Counted from the first letter of the stretch, positions 26,394 through 35,533 are shown. The stretch: DNA of 64,000 nt from Lewinellaceae bacterium (GCA_020636405.1 JACJXW010000004.1:3894001-3958000), one strand, 5' to 3'. Notes: a model not told the origin generated them from the sequence alone. Translations and numbers: made by a program.

Positions 26394-27347
26394 ATGTACA
26401 ACAGTTTTATCTCTGTAGTAGGCGTTATTCACCATCCCCAAGAACTGGAATTGTTACCGGAATACCTGTCCAACCTGTTTCCCGTATTAACAGAGCACTT
26501 TTCAGATTTTGAGGTTGTATTGGTCAACAACGACCTCAACCTGCCGGTAGCCCCCTACATAGAGCCTCTGCCCGATGCGCTCAAACACAATATCTATCTG
26601 CTGAACCTGTCCCGTACCACGAACAGAAACCACGCTGTCCTCGCCGGCCTTGACCGGGCCAATGGCGATTATACGGTTATCTTCGAGTTCAGTTTTTACC
26701 GACAACCGGGCCTCATCCTGGATTTATTTGAAAAAACCAGGGCTCACTACGACATCGTTTACCTCCGTGCCAAACGCCGCCAGGTAGGGTTCCGGTTCCA
26801 ACCTTTGTATAAGTTATTTTATTACATCCTCAAAAACTACTCTACCCTCCAGATCGATGAGATGGCGCACAATACCCGCATCATCTCCCGCAGAGCCCTG
26901 AATTCACTACTTCGCCTCCGGGAAAACCTACGCTACATGAAAGCCATCTATTCCATAGTAGGGTATAAAACCGCTTATCTGGAAACGGATATGCCTCTGA
27001 AGCCGGACATCAGCGAGTCTTTTTCCGACCGGTTCCGTACTTCTTTGATCGCCATCACCTCTTTCACTACTTTTCTGCGCAGCTTGTTGTTATGGATATT
27101 TATTTTCTCCGTAGTTTTCCTCCTGGGAGTGATCGTAAACGCATTGAAGGTAAAATTTACCGGGATCGACCTGTTTGGCAACATCGGCGAACCTTTTTCA
27201 GGCTGGACGTTTCTGGTAGTACTGATCGCTGTTTTTTTTGCCACTACCTGCCTCAACCTTTACATTATGTCGATCTACCTTTCCAATATTTACAACGAGA
27301 TCAAACAACGGCCGTCGTACATTCTTGAATCTATTCAGCGGTTTTAG
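26394..27347 (+). CDS. Glycosyltransferase family 2-like membrane protein without DxD
   Basis: The protein has 317 residues. The N-terminal 230 residues resemble family 2 (dolichol-phosphate-mannose-synthase-like) enzymes: ISVVGVIHHPQELELLPEYL, FEVVLVNNDLN, NLSRTTNRNHAVLAGLDRANGDY. Two C-terminal transmembrane helices (about 220-242 and 267-290) are typical of undecaprenyl-phosphate sugar transferases. The metal-binding DxD is replaced by Glu98-Phe-Ser100 in TVIFEFSFYRQPG. It may be inactive, use a different metal ligand, or belong to a divergent surface-polysaccharide group. It stands alone between divergently and convergently placed genes. Confidence 0.82.
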   Translation: MYNSFISVVGVIHHPQELELLPEYLSNLFPVLTEHFSDFEVVLVNNDLNLPVAPYIEPLPDALKHNIYLLNLSRTTNRNHAVLAGLDRANGDYTVIFEFSFYRQPGLILDLFEKTRAHYDIVYLRAKRRQVGFRFQPLYKLFYYILKNYSTLQIDEMAHNTRIISRRALNSLLRLRENLRYMKAIYSIVGYKTAYLETDMPLKPDISESFSDRFRTSLIAITSFTTFLRSLLLWIFIFSVVFLLGVIVNALKVKFTGIDLFGNIGEPFSGWTFLVVLIAVFFATTCLNLYIMSIYLSNIYNEIKQRPSYILESIQRF

Positions 27348-27357
27348 AGGGAGAATG

Positions 27358-28212
27358 TCAGAGGGCCTTCCCCATTTTTTTTAGCTCCTGGTGGCTCTGC
27401 AGCCAGCCCAGCACCAACTGGAATGCCTGTTCCTTTACGGATTCATTATGGATCTCGTGATACTGCCCTTCCCAGGATTTGAAAGTTACATCGCCCTCCA
27501 GCCGCTCGGCAAACTCCTGGCTGGCCTGCGGGGAAGTGATCTTGTCCTCTGTCCCATGCATAAGAAGCAAAGGAACGGGGAATGGGCCGGAATAGCTGTT
27601 CACCCACCGGGACTCGTTGAGCATGGCAATGCCGGTAGCCGCGGTGATCCGGTCATGTACCAACGGGTCATCAATATAAGCTTTGACCACTGCCGGGTCT
27701 TTTGAAAGATGGGCAGGGTTTAGCCCATTAGACTGGGAAAAAGCGGGATAGGCCCGGTGCATCAGCTTGCCCAAAAACACCATAGCGGCGGCAGGTTCGA
27801 AACTGAGGCGAATCCAGGGAGAGGAAGCGACGATCCCCTGTATATTAGGGTGCCGTTTGAGGGCATAGGACAGAACGAGCAGGCCACCCTGGCTTTGCCC
27901 GTAGAGAAATATCGGAAGTTCCCGATACCGTATTTCTGCTTCGATCAACAATTGCGCCACTTCGTCCAGCAAAATTTCCGCATCGGCAGCATGCCCTCTT
28001 TGTCCTTCCGACCGCCCGTGCCCCCGGCGGTCATAACCCATAACGCTGAAGCCTTTATCGGTGAAAAACTGTGCCAGGTGCTCGTAGCGGCTGACGTGTT
28101 CTCCCAGGCCGTGAACCAGGCAAATGACGCCTTCCGGCTTGTCAGCTTTCCATTCTTTACCGTAAATTTTCAGGCCGTCCTTGGCCTCCCAATTGAATTC
28201 AATTTCCTGCAT
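27358..28212 (-). CDS. Alpha/beta hydrolase, lysophospholipase/monoacylglycerol lipase-like
   Basis: The protein has 284 residues from MQEIEFNW (ATG at 28210-28212). An upstream ATG would overlap the neighbouring gene. Seen: oxyanion-side motif LVHGLGEHVSRY, GYDRRGHGRSEG, nucleophile elbow GQSQGG with Ser107, acid region MHGTEDKITSP and catalytic His near the C-terminus (GQYHEIHNE). The pattern is that of Hydrolase_4 (serine aminopeptidase S33/monoglyceride lipase) proteins acting on lysolipids or monoacylglycerols. No signal peptide, so cytoplasmic. It lies 29 bases after the SPOR-like gene. Confidence 0.9.
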   Translation of the reverse strand: MQEIEFNWEAKDGLKIYGKEWKADKPEGVICLVHGLGEHVSRYEHLAQFFTDKGFSVMGYDRRGHGRSEGQRGHAADAEILLDEVAQLLIEAEIRYRELPIFLYGQSQGGLLVLSYALKRHPNIQGIVASSPWIRLSFEPAAAMVFLGKLMHRAYPAFSQSNGLNPAHLSKDPAVVKAYIDDPLVHDRITAATGIAMLNESRWVNSYSGPFPVPLLLMHGTEDKITSPQASQEFAERLEGDVTFKSWEGQYHEIHNESVKEQAFQLVLGWLQSHQELKKMGKAL

Positions 28213-28241
28213 GGTGTTCAGTTTGAAATGCCGGCAGCCGT

Positions 28242-28805
28242 TCAATACAACCGCCCTCCTTCTCCATATTCGACCACCTTCGCCTCGGGATAACGCTTGG
28301 CCAGAAAATCCAGTAAAAAGGCATTGGCCTCATCAGCACTGCGGAAATTGCCTACCAGATAAGAATAAACCCCATTTTCCAAATGGTCGACGACGAGGTT
28401 TCCGTGTTGAAAAAAAATATCATGCCCGGAAGGCAGTGGTTCCGGAGAAGCCTTGATCTCTATTTTGAAGCCACTGTATTCCTTAGGTATTTTTTGTACC
28501 TGGGAAAAAGAAGTGTCTACCTCAATTTTAAACGTTGGAATGATTTTGGACGGAGCGGCCTCCTTTTCGGCAAAAGGGTTCGAAGCATGAGGGGTATATT
28601 CGGCAGCGCCAAAAGGGCGATCAAAGGTTTCCTGTTCTAAAACCGGCACCGTATCCCTGAAGCTGGCCTCAATTGTATTTTGAAAAGGCATAACTTTGCC
28701 ATTGAGGCAGTAATTTGCCAAATTGGCCTTTCCCGGCCCCGGACAGGCCAACACCAACCCAAAAGCCAGTGTTGCGTTTATAAGTATGTGCTGTATGTGG
28801 TTCAT
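28242..28805 (-). CDS. Exported protein with SPOR-like C-terminal domain
   Basis: The protein has 187 residues with a signal-peptide-like N-terminus (HILINATLAFGLVLACPGPGKA). The middle is low in conserved motifs. The last 75 residues (YSGFKIEIKAS...YSYLVGNFRSADEANAFL...YPEAKVVEY) follow the SPOR pattern of repeated beta-alpha-beta units that bind denuded peptidoglycan. This assignment rests on pattern only. The cysteine in LVLAC could be a lipidation site, but the following residues are atypical. Confidence 0.7.
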   Translation of the reverse strand: MNHIQHILINATLAFGLVLACPGPGKANLANYCLNGKVMPFQNTIEASFRDTVPVLEQETFDRPFGAAEYTPHASNPFAEKEAAPSKIIPTFKIEVDTSFSQVQKIPKEYSGFKIEIKASPEPLPSGHDIFFQHGNLVVDHLENGVYSYLVGNFRSADEANAFLLDFLAKRYPEAKVVEYGEGGRLY

Positions 28806-28869
28806 TATTGCATCTGGTAAGACGAAAGTACTAAAATATTAACAGTAGCGTTTAAAACCAACTTTGAAT

Positions 28870-29784
28870 ATGAGTTTGCGCATTGTATTTATGGGAACGC
28901 CTGAATTTGCGGTTCCATCCCTTAGGATACTGGTGGAGAACGATTATGCTGTCGTGGGTGTTGTCACGGCAACCGATAAATTAGGTGGGCGGGGAAAAAA
29001 GCAGCTGCTGGAATCAGCGGTCAAAAAATATGCTGTTGCCCAGGGTATTCCCGTATTGCAACCTACTAAACTGAAGAGCAGTGATTTTTTGGATGCCCTC
29101 CACCAACTGAACGCCAACCTCTTTGTCGTCGTCGCTTTTAGGATGTTACCCGAAGCGGCCTGGGCCATGCCGGAATACGGAACCTTCAACCTGCACGGCT
29201 CTCTGTTGCCTAAATACAGAGGAGCAGCCCCCATCAACTGGGCGATCATCGAAGGAGAAAAGGAAACCGGCGTTACCTCCTTTTTCATAAAACAGGAAAT
29301 AGATACCGGCGACCTGATCTTTCAGGAAAAAATGGCTATCGGGGAAAATGAAACTGCCGGTGAAGTACACGACCGTATGATGGAACTCGGCGCCCGGGTC
29401 GTATTGAAAACAGTACAGGCCATTGAAAAGGGGGGCTATACGCTTCAAAAACAGGACGACAAACAGGCAACCAAAGCGCCTAAAATTTTCCATGAAACCT
29501 GTGAGATCGATTTTAACCAGCCTACGCAAAAGGTACATGATTTCATTCGGGGGCTCAGCCCCTACCCTGCCGCATGGACGGCCATTGATGGCAAAGAACT
29601 GAAAATCCTGCGGGCCGTCAAGGAAATCGCTGGGCACAGCCACAAGCCCGGAACCATCCTCACCGATAACAAGGACTGGCTCAAAATTGCTACCCCCGAT
29701 GGCTTCGTCCACGTTCTTGAACTACAGATGGAAGGCCGGCGGCGGATGTCTGTGGCGGACTTTCTGAATGGCTATGTTTTTTAG
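28870..29784 (+). CDS. fmt: Methionyl-tRNA formyltransferase
   Basis: The protein has 304 residues from the ATG at 28870 (MSLRIVFMGTPEFAVPSL). It formylates initiator methionyl-tRNA with 10-formyl-tetrahydrofolate. Seen: FMGTPEFA, the catalytic Asn-His pair in GTFNLHGSLLPKYRGAAPINWAI, and the catalytic Asp in KQEIDTGDLI; the C-terminal OB-fold domain follows (about 205-304). The length is normal. No def (peptide deformylase) gene is adjacent. Confidence 0.96.
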   Translation: MSLRIVFMGTPEFAVPSLRILVENDYAVVGVVTATDKLGGRGKKQLLESAVKKYAVAQGIPVLQPTKLKSSDFLDALHQLNANLFVVVAFRMLPEAAWAMPEYGTFNLHGSLLPKYRGAAPINWAIIEGEKETGVTSFFIKQEIDTGDLIFQEKMAIGENETAGEVHDRMMELGARVVLKTVQAIEKGGYTLQKQDDKQATKAPKIFHETCEIDFNQPTQKVHDFIRGLSPYPAAWTAIDGKELKILRAVKEIAGHSHKPGTILTDNKDWLKIATPDGFVHVLELQMEGRRRMSVADFLNGYVF

Positions 29785-29846
29785 TGTTAAGTTTATTTTG
29801 TTGAGAAATTTTAGCCTGAGTAAAAATAAATTACAAATAATTAATA

Positions 29847-30743
29847 ATGATCTACACATTAGACTTAAAATTCCTGGATAAGCCGGATACGATCGCTGCC
29901 TTTCTCATTGAAACATCGGCTGGCCCGATCCTGGTAGAAACCGGGCCCTATTCTACTTTCGGCGCTCTTCGGCAGGCCGTTGAAGAAAAAGGGTATCAAA
30001 TGGAAGATATCCGGCACGTCTTTATTACGCACATCCACCTTGACCATGCCGGCGCCGCCTGGGCATTAGCAGAACTCGGTGCTGCGATATACTTGCATCC
30101 ATTCGGCAGGCAGCATATGCATGATCCTTCCAAATTGCTGGCTTCCGCCACCCGGATCTATGGAGAGGATGGCATGGCCCGGTTATGGAGTACCCTCAAG
30201 CCCATCCCCTCCGAAAAACTAAAAACGGTGGAACATCAGGAGGTAATAACTATTGGCGATGTTGATGTGAAGGCCTGGCATACCCCCGGGCACGCGGTCC
30301 ATCACATAGCCTGGCAAGTAGGCGGCGAACTGTTTTCCGGCGACGTCGCAGGGGTAAAGATCGAAGGAGGCCCGGTTATGCCTCCCTGCCCTCCTCCGGA
30401 TATCAATATTGAACATTGGCAGAGTTCCATCAACCTGCTCCGCTCGCTCGGCCTGAATAAAATCCACCTGACACATTTCGGCGCCATACCTGCTGGCCGG
30501 ATCAAGGCCCACCTGGATGAACTGGAAGCCGGCCTGCTCCGGTGGGCGGCATGGATGCGGCCTCATTATGAACAGGGCAGAAAAGCGGAAGACATAACGC
30601 CCCTCTTCCAGGAATTTGTAAAACAGGAACTGTCCGCTGCCGGGGTAACGGGAGAAAAGTACGAGTTGTACGAAAATGCCAACCCGGCATGGATGAGTGT
30701 GGCAGGATTGCTGAGGTATTGGAAGAAAAAACTGACTGAGTAA
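29847..30743 (+). CDS. MBL-fold metallo-hydrolase
   Basis: The protein has 298 residues, cytoplasmic. The metallo-beta-lactamase fold signature THIHLDHAG supplies His62, His64, Asp66 and His67; later ligands are in HTPGHAVHH and SGDVAGV, and the last His in LTHFGAIPAG. Both metal sites look complete. It resembles hydrolases of the glyoxalase II/thioesterase-like branch, but the substrate cannot be told. The C-terminal 80 residues are helical. It is 62 bases after fmt, possibly cotranscribed, and closes with a strong terminator. Confidence 0.9.
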   Translation: MIYTLDLKFLDKPDTIAAFLIETSAGPILVETGPYSTFGALRQAVEEKGYQMEDIRHVFITHIHLDHAGAAWALAELGAAIYLHPFGRQHMHDPSKLLASATRIYGEDGMARLWSTLKPIPSEKLKTVEHQEVITIGDVDVKAWHTPGHAVHHIAWQVGGELFSGDVAGVKIEGGPVMPPCPPPDINIEHWQSSINLLRSLGLNKIHLTHFGAIPAGRIKAHLDELEAGLLRWAAWMRPHYEQGRKAEDITPLFQEFVKQELSAAGVTGEKYELYENANPAWMSVAGLLRYWKKKLTE

Positions 30744-30778
30744 AAGGAAATAAGTTGGGAGATTCTCAAATAAAAAAC

Positions 30779-30810
30779 GGATGCCGGCACTCTGCCGGCA
30801 TCCATTTTTT
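30779..30810. terminator. Bidirectional intrinsic terminator
   Basis: GGATGCCGGCA (30779-30789), loop CTC, TGCCGGCATCC (30793-30803), flanked by A6 (30772-30777) on the left and T6 (30805-30810) on the right. It serves both convergent genes. Confidence 0.88.
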
Positions 30811-30834
30811 ATTTTCGGTAGCAGCTTCTATTAC

Positions 30835-31068
30835 TTAAGAAGCCGGTAACAGCCGTTTTCCGGTTTCCACCACTTTTTTGATCAGGTGAATATCCGGAAG
30901 AATGATCTCAGCATCGTTGGATTCTATATTTTCTTCATATTCCTCTTCACTGACGGCTTGCTCATAAGAGAAAGCCCCGGGAGATACTGAATTGAGGTAA
31001 ATGTAGGAACCAATGCTGGCGGCGATCAGTAAACTTAGCAGAACAGTACGGGTGACAGACTTTTTCAT
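30835..31068 (-). CDS. Small hypothetical membrane/exported protein
   Basis: The protein has 77 residues. Positively charged start MKKSVTRT, then a hydrophobic helix (LLSLLIAASIGSYIYL, 9-24), then an acidic patch (SEEEYEENIESNDAE) and a C-terminal amphipathic stretch. It could be a membrane anchor or a signal peptide with a short mature part. No family recognised. The adjacent terminator supports a real transcript. Confidence 0.6.
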   Translation of the reverse strand: MKKSVTRTVLLSLLIAASIGSYIYLNSVSPGAFSYEQAVSEEEYEENIESNDAEIILPDIHLIKKVVETGKRLLPAS

Positions 31069-31576
31069 TTTAAACGATTGTTTTAAAAAGTCACATTAAA
31101 TGTAGGAGTTTTCTACCGGAGCACTAGGGTTTATCGGCCAAAGCTCCGGTTTTTTGGATCAACTCTCTATGAGAGAGACGGTGTCAAAAGAAAAAAGGTT
31201 GCAAAACCATTCAATTTATTTATTTATAGGATGCAGGAGATAGCCCAATACCCCTATTTTCAAATCACTTCAGCTGAATACGTAAAAAAAATCTTTTTTC
31301 CGGGCTACATTTTCAATCAATTATCTATTTTTAGGTTGTCATTGCTTAATTGCATTGTCGAATTTACACTCAAATTGGCTAGTATGATGAAACGGGCAAG
31401 CAGGCTGCGCATTGCTGACCACTCTATTTGTTTTTCCGGTTTTTATTCTTTATCCCTACATAGCCTTACCGGTTCTTCCCCGGCACTTACCTGCGTTATT
31501 CAGTATTTTTTGCATCCACTAGCCGCCAATTGAATTGGATGGAATTTCTCATTTTATAACCAAATATGGATTTAGT
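31069..31576. other. 508-base gap before PA-domain gene
   Basis: Contains a plus-strand terminator-like hairpin (31115-31155), the palindrome CTCTCT-ATG-AGAGAG (31163-31177), then AT-rich sequence. A 100-codon frame (31231-31533) has no coding character. No good promoter match was found. Confidence 0.45.
31115..31155 (+). terminator. Plus-strand terminator without an upstream gene
   Basis: ACCGGAGC (31115-31122) pairs with GCTCCGGT (31143-31150), with a T6 run at 31150-31155. The minus-strand reading lacks a T run. It lies opposite the promoter side of the small gene at 30835-31068. Confidence 0.6.
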
Positions 31577-33418
31577 ATGAATAGCAAGTTTACTCAGTTA
31601 CTTGTCTCTGTTATGGGAACACTTGTACTGCTCCTGGCTACTTACAGCCTGAGCGCTCAGGTCATTCCTCTCAAGATCCGGATCAACAACCCGGAAGCAC
31701 AAGGGCTCGTCATTGACGCCACACGCGCCAACTTCGGGCCGATGCCTCCTGCTGAAATCACGGCGGACCTGGCGTGGGCTACCGATGGTGTGACCGCACC
31801 GACGGATAACGATACCTGGTCCCCAACTGGATCCTATTGCTGCGAGGCGGTTGTCAACGGAGATGAGATCTCCGGTAAAATCGCCATGATCAGCCGCGGA
31901 TCCTGTGAATTCGGAGTAAAAGTAAAAAATGCCGAAGACGAGGGAGCGGTTGCCGTGATCATCGCAAACCGCGCGCCGATCGGACTGACGGTGGGCACGC
32001 ACACCGATGGCACAGTCTGGATGGGCGCCGGCGCCGTTGGAGACTCTACTACGGTACCTAGTATGTTCATCACCTATGAAGACCGCAAAACGCTGGAAGA
32101 CCTCATGGCCGTGGCCGGTGGCACGCTCAACGTCACGATCATGGCCTCCCATATGTATGATGCCTCCGCAGCTCATGCCGCCCTCACCCCGGAACTGGGC
32201 GTGCCGATGGACAGCATCCAGGTCGTACTGGTCAACCGCGATACCGCTGCCAGCGCTCTGGTGACGGACATCCAGCTCACCGCCACCATTACCGAACCGG
32301 GAGGAGGCACAGAAGTACTAACAGCTACACTGGACACTCTTTTCAGCCTGGGTATTGAAGGATTCTCCTACGAGCAAAGAACCTTCTTCCCGAGTTATAC
32401 CCCGACCGAAGCAGGGCTCTATACCATCGTATTCTCCGCTTCTACGCCAAACGGCGACCATCCGCTGGATTCCGAGACGATCACCCAAACTTTCGAGGTC
32501 AATCCGGAAACCTACACCTACCGTATTGACAATGGTGAACTTTTCGAAAACTTTTCGGTCGAGCTCAACGAGGCCGCTTATCAAAGCGCCGCTTCCAGCC
32601 TTATCTTCAATGTAGGCGCAATGTACCGTACCGGGGACAACCCAGCTGCCGCCGCTTTTGCTTCATTCATCCTGAATAATGCCAGCGAGCTCACTCCCGG
32701 TATGGAATTCACCCTTGCGCTGATGGATGCCGACCCGGATGGAGACGGCTCCTACGACAACAACTTTGACGGCGCCACGGACCGGACTGACTTCCTGGAA
32801 GTAGGCTCTGTTATATACGAAGTATCCGGAGATGAACCTGCCGGAGAGCTCCTTCTTGTTGAATTCGACAGCCCCATTGCGCTGGAAGCCAACAAAACCT
32901 ACCTTCTGATGGTATCTCACAGCGGATTGGAGTCTGACAACTTCTTCCCGCCCAAGTACGGCGCCGCCGGCGCTCAAAACCAGACAGAATACGGTACGGT
33001 TTACGAGATCGGCCTGGTCGGCGGCGAAGGCTATGAATTCGACCTCGACGGCTTCGAGTACTGGAATGACGACACGCCCAACTGGCCGCACGGGGGCCTG
33101 CACCCGGTGGTTCGCCTGCACACCGTTGGTTTTACCAATACGGAAAACCTTCCGGTTCTGGAAGATGGCAAGTTCACCATCCTGGGCAACCCGGCCAAAG
33201 AGGTGCTGAACGTAGGCTTCCAGCTGGATACCCCTGCGGATGAAGTTCGCCTGGTCGTTCTCGACATGTTGGGCCATGTTGTCAGCAGCCAGCGCATGGA
33301 GAATGTTCTCAACGAGACACACACGCTCAATATTCAAGGGCTTGCTGCCGGTACGTACATCGTAACAGCAATTACTCCGGAAGGCTATCGTACGAAGAAG
33401 TTCGTCGTTGCCCGTTAA
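31577..33418 (+). CDS. PA-domain protein with T9SS sorting domain
   Basis: The protein has 613 residues from the ATG at 31577. Signal peptide to about residue 27 (LLLATYSLSAQ). Residues about 75-190 form a protease-associated (PA) domain: GKIAMISRGSCEFGVKVKNAEDEGAVAVIIAN. The remainder is beta-rich without a recognised catalytic domain. The last 75 residues are a type A T9SS sorting domain (LPVLEDGKFTILGNP...GTYIVTAITPEGYRTKKFVV). PA domains usually accompany peptidases; none is visible here, so the protein may be an adhesin or binding protein. Predicted cell-surface or secreted. It is followed by three stem-loops. Confidence 0.85.
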   Translation: MNSKFTQLLVSVMGTLVLLLATYSLSAQVIPLKIRINNPEAQGLVIDATRANFGPMPPAEITADLAWATDGVTAPTDNDTWSPTGSYCCEAVVNGDEISGKIAMISRGSCEFGVKVKNAEDEGAVAVIIANRAPIGLTVGTHTDGTVWMGAGAVGDSTTVPSMFITYEDRKTLEDLMAVAGGTLNVTIMASHMYDASAAHAALTPELGVPMDSIQVVLVNRDTAASALVTDIQLTATITEPGGGTEVLTATLDTLFSLGIEGFSYEQRTFFPSYTPTEAGLYTIVFSASTPNGDHPLDSETITQTFEVNPETYTYRIDNGELFENFSVELNEAAYQSAASSLIFNVGAMYRTGDNPAAAAFASFILNNASELTPGMEFTLALMDADPDGDGSYDNNFDGATDRTDFLEVGSVIYEVSGDEPAGELLLVEFDSPIALEANKTYLLMVSHSGLESDNFFPPKYGAAGAQNQTEYGTVYEIGLVGGEGYEFDLDGFEYWNDDTPNWPHGGLHPVVRLHTVGFTNTENLPVLEDGKFTILGNPAKEVLNVGFQLDTPADEVRLVVLDMLGHVVSSQRMENVLNETHTLNIQGLAAGTYIVTAITPEGYRTKKFVVAR

Positions 33419-33480
33419 GTATTTAAACATGACTCATGCGAATCGGGGGCTAATGAAGTACCCTTTTCCCTCAAGTTCAA

Positions 33481-33511
33481 GTTAGGCGGCAATTTCCCAT
33501 TGCCGCCTAAC
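33481..33511 (+). terminator. Stem-loop 1 after PA-domain gene
   Basis: Perfect 12-base stem GTTAGGCGGCAA (33481-33492) with 33500-33511, loop 7. No T run. Confidence 0.55.
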
Positions 33512-33518
33512 GCGGGTT

Positions 33519-33553
33519 CTCAAGCGGTAATTTCTAATTACCGCTTGAGTTTT
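33519..33553 (+). terminator. Intrinsic terminator after PA-domain gene
   Basis: Perfect 14-base stem (33519-33532 with 33536-33549), 3-base loop, followed by TTTT. Confidence 0.75.
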
Positions 33554-33622
33554 GCTATGGATAGAGGATGAATTAGGGTGAATCACCATAATTTTGCTCC
33601 TAATTCGTATGACTCCTGTTAA

Positions 33623-33666
33623 TGCAATAAGGCCTCCCCGTCAGCCGACGGGGAGGCCTTATTGCA
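33623..33666. terminator. Bidirectional stem-loop, 20-base perfect stem
   Basis: 33623-33642 pairs perfectly with 33647-33666, loop AGCC. It lies between the convergent PA-domain and ABC genes and probably terminates the minus-strand ABC transcript. Confidence 0.75.
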
Positions 33667-33697
33667 ATTAAAACTTGATTCCTGCTGGTTTCCTTCC

Positions 33698-35497
33698 TTA
33701 TTGGGACAACCTCCGCTGTATGTCCTCCACCCTACCCTTCGGAATGGCCTCTATCAATTTCTGGGTGTATTCACTTTGCGGGTTCGCATAGATGTCATCA
33801 GCAGGGCCCAGTTCTTCGATACAGCCATTATTCATAACCACCATGCGGTCGCTCATGAACTTGACCACAGAGAGGTCGTGGGAAATAAAAATGTAGGTAA
33901 AACGGTATTTTTCCCGCAATTCCATCAACAGGTTGAGCACCTGAGCCTGGACAGAAACGTCGAGGGCGGAGACGGACTCATCGCAGATGATGAACTGAGG
34001 ATTGAGCGCCAAGGCCCGGGCGATGGCCACCCGTTGGCGTTGGCCGCCGGAAAATTCATGGGGATAACGGTTGAAAAACTTGGGCTCCATATTGACGATA
34101 TCCAGCAACTGGAGGGCTCGTTCCCGGCGCTCTTCCTCACCACTGTATAAGCCGTGTACTTCCATGGGTTCCATGATCGCCTGGCCGATGGTGATCCGTG
34201 GGTTGAGGGAGGAGTAAGGATCCTGAAAAATGATCTGCATTTCCTGCCGCAGGGGTTTCATCCCTTCCTGGCTCAGGCTCGGCAAGCTCAGGCCTTTGTA
34301 TAAAATGTCCCCATCAGTGGGGCGGGTAAGCCCCAGGATGGTGCGCCCCAGCGTAGTTTTTCCACAGCCCGATTCTCCAACCAGCCCCAGGGTCTCCCCT
34401 GGAAACACATCGAAAGTGACCCCATTGACCGCTTTGACATAGCCTTTGGCCTTGCCCCAAAAATTACGCGTACCCGGGAACCATACTTTTAATTGCTCGA
34501 CCTTCAGCAACGGAGGCCTTTGCTGCAAAGCTTCCAGCCGTTGCCGGCTTTGAGCAGCGGGAATTTTGACTTCTGACAGGACACTTTCCACTGAAATCGC
34601 CTTTTCTCTGATTTCCAGTTTCCCTTCGCCGTTGGGAATGGTTTCCATAAAGTCGCTCACGACCGGTAACCTTTTGAGGCGGTGCCCAAGTGGCGGGCGG
34701 CAAGCCAGCAGGCTCTTAGTGTACGGATGCCTGGGGTTGGAAAAAATATCGAGTACATTTCCTTCCTCGACGATTTTTCCCTGGTACATGACCATAACCC
34801 GGTCGGCAATCTCTGCGATGACCCCGAGGTCATGAGTTATGAAGATAATAGAGGACTGCATTTCCTGTTTGAGCGCGTTCATCAGGTCCAGAATGGCCTT
34901 CTGAACAGTGACATCCAAGGCAGTCGTTGGTTCATCAGCGATCAGGATGCCCGGAGAACAGGACATCGCCATGGCGATCATCACCCGCTGTTTCTGTCCT
35001 CCGGACAGTTGGTGGGGATAAGCATTGTAGATCCGTTCCGGTTCCGGCAACTGTACCTTTTCAAAAAGCCTCATAACCTGTTCGCGGGCCAGCCCCGCAT
35101 CGGCTTTCTGATGTATCCGGATGGTTTCCGCGACCTGTTCTCCGCACCGAAAAACAGGGTTCAGGGAAGACATAGGCTCCTGAAAGATCATCGAGATCTC
35201 GTTGCCCCTGTAATGCTGCATTTGTTTGCGGGGCACCTGTAAGAGGTCGATCCCCGGGCCGTTATTTTCCGGATAGTATAATACCTGCCCCCCGATGACT
35301 TTTCCCCCAGGCCCCGGCAACAGGCGCATAATAGACAGGGAGGTAACAGATTTTCCGGAGCCTGATTCGCCTACAATGCCTACAGTTTCGCCCCGGTGAA
35401 TGGTAAAACTCACCTCATCCACCGCCTTAACTTCTCCTTCGTCTGTAAAAAAAGAAGTACGGAGCCCTTTTACTTCTAAAATTTTATCTTTACTCAT
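33698..35497 (-). CDS. Peptide ABC transporter, fused double ATP-binding protein
   Basis: The protein has 599 residues with two complete ATPase domains, a fusion equivalent to DppD plus DppF (GsiA/YejF-like). Domain 1 (about 1-265): Walker A GESGSGKS, signature LSGGQKQR, Walker B ILIADEPTTALD. Domain 2 (about 325-590): GESGCGKT, FSGGQRQR, FIICDESVSALD. Each carries the oligopeptide C-terminal extension with HPYTKSLLA and SEYTQKLIEA. It energises import of di/oligopeptides or similar solutes. The matching permeases and binding protein are not within the window; the gene stands alone. Confidence 0.95.
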   Translation of the reverse strand: MSKDKILEVKGLRTSFFTDEGEVKAVDEVSFTIHRGETVGIVGESGSGKSVTSLSIMRLLPGPGGKVIGGQVLYYPENNGPGIDLLQVPRKQMQHYRGNEISMIFQEPMSSLNPVFRCGEQVAETIRIHQKADAGLAREQVMRLFEKVQLPEPERIYNAYPHQLSGGQKQRVMIAMAMSCSPGILIADEPTTALDVTVQKAILDLMNALKQEMQSSIIFITHDLGVIAEIADRVMVMYQGKIVEEGNVLDIFSNPRHPYTKSLLACRPPLGHRLKRLPVVSDFMETIPNGEGKLEIREKAISVESVLSEVKIPAAQSRQRLEALQQRPPLLKVEQLKVWFPGTRNFWGKAKGYVKAVNGVTFDVFPGETLGLVGESGCGKTTLGRTILGLTRPTDGDILYKGLSLPSLSQEGMKPLRQEMQIIFQDPYSSLNPRITIGQAIMEPMEVHGLYSGEEERRERALQLLDIVNMEPKFFNRYPHEFSGGQRQRVAIARALALNPQFIICDESVSALDVSVQAQVLNLLMELREKYRFTYIFISHDLSVVKFMSDRMVVMNNGCIEELGPADDIYANPQSEYTQKLIEAIPKGRVEDIQRRLSQ

Positions 35498-35533
35498 CTT
35501 TTGTGTCCGTTTACAAAGGCATTTTCTGCCTGA

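Noticed and set aside
31231..31533. 100-codon plus-strand frame
   Set aside because: No signal or motif and composition of AT-rich intergenic DNA; lies in the promoter region of the PA-domain gene.
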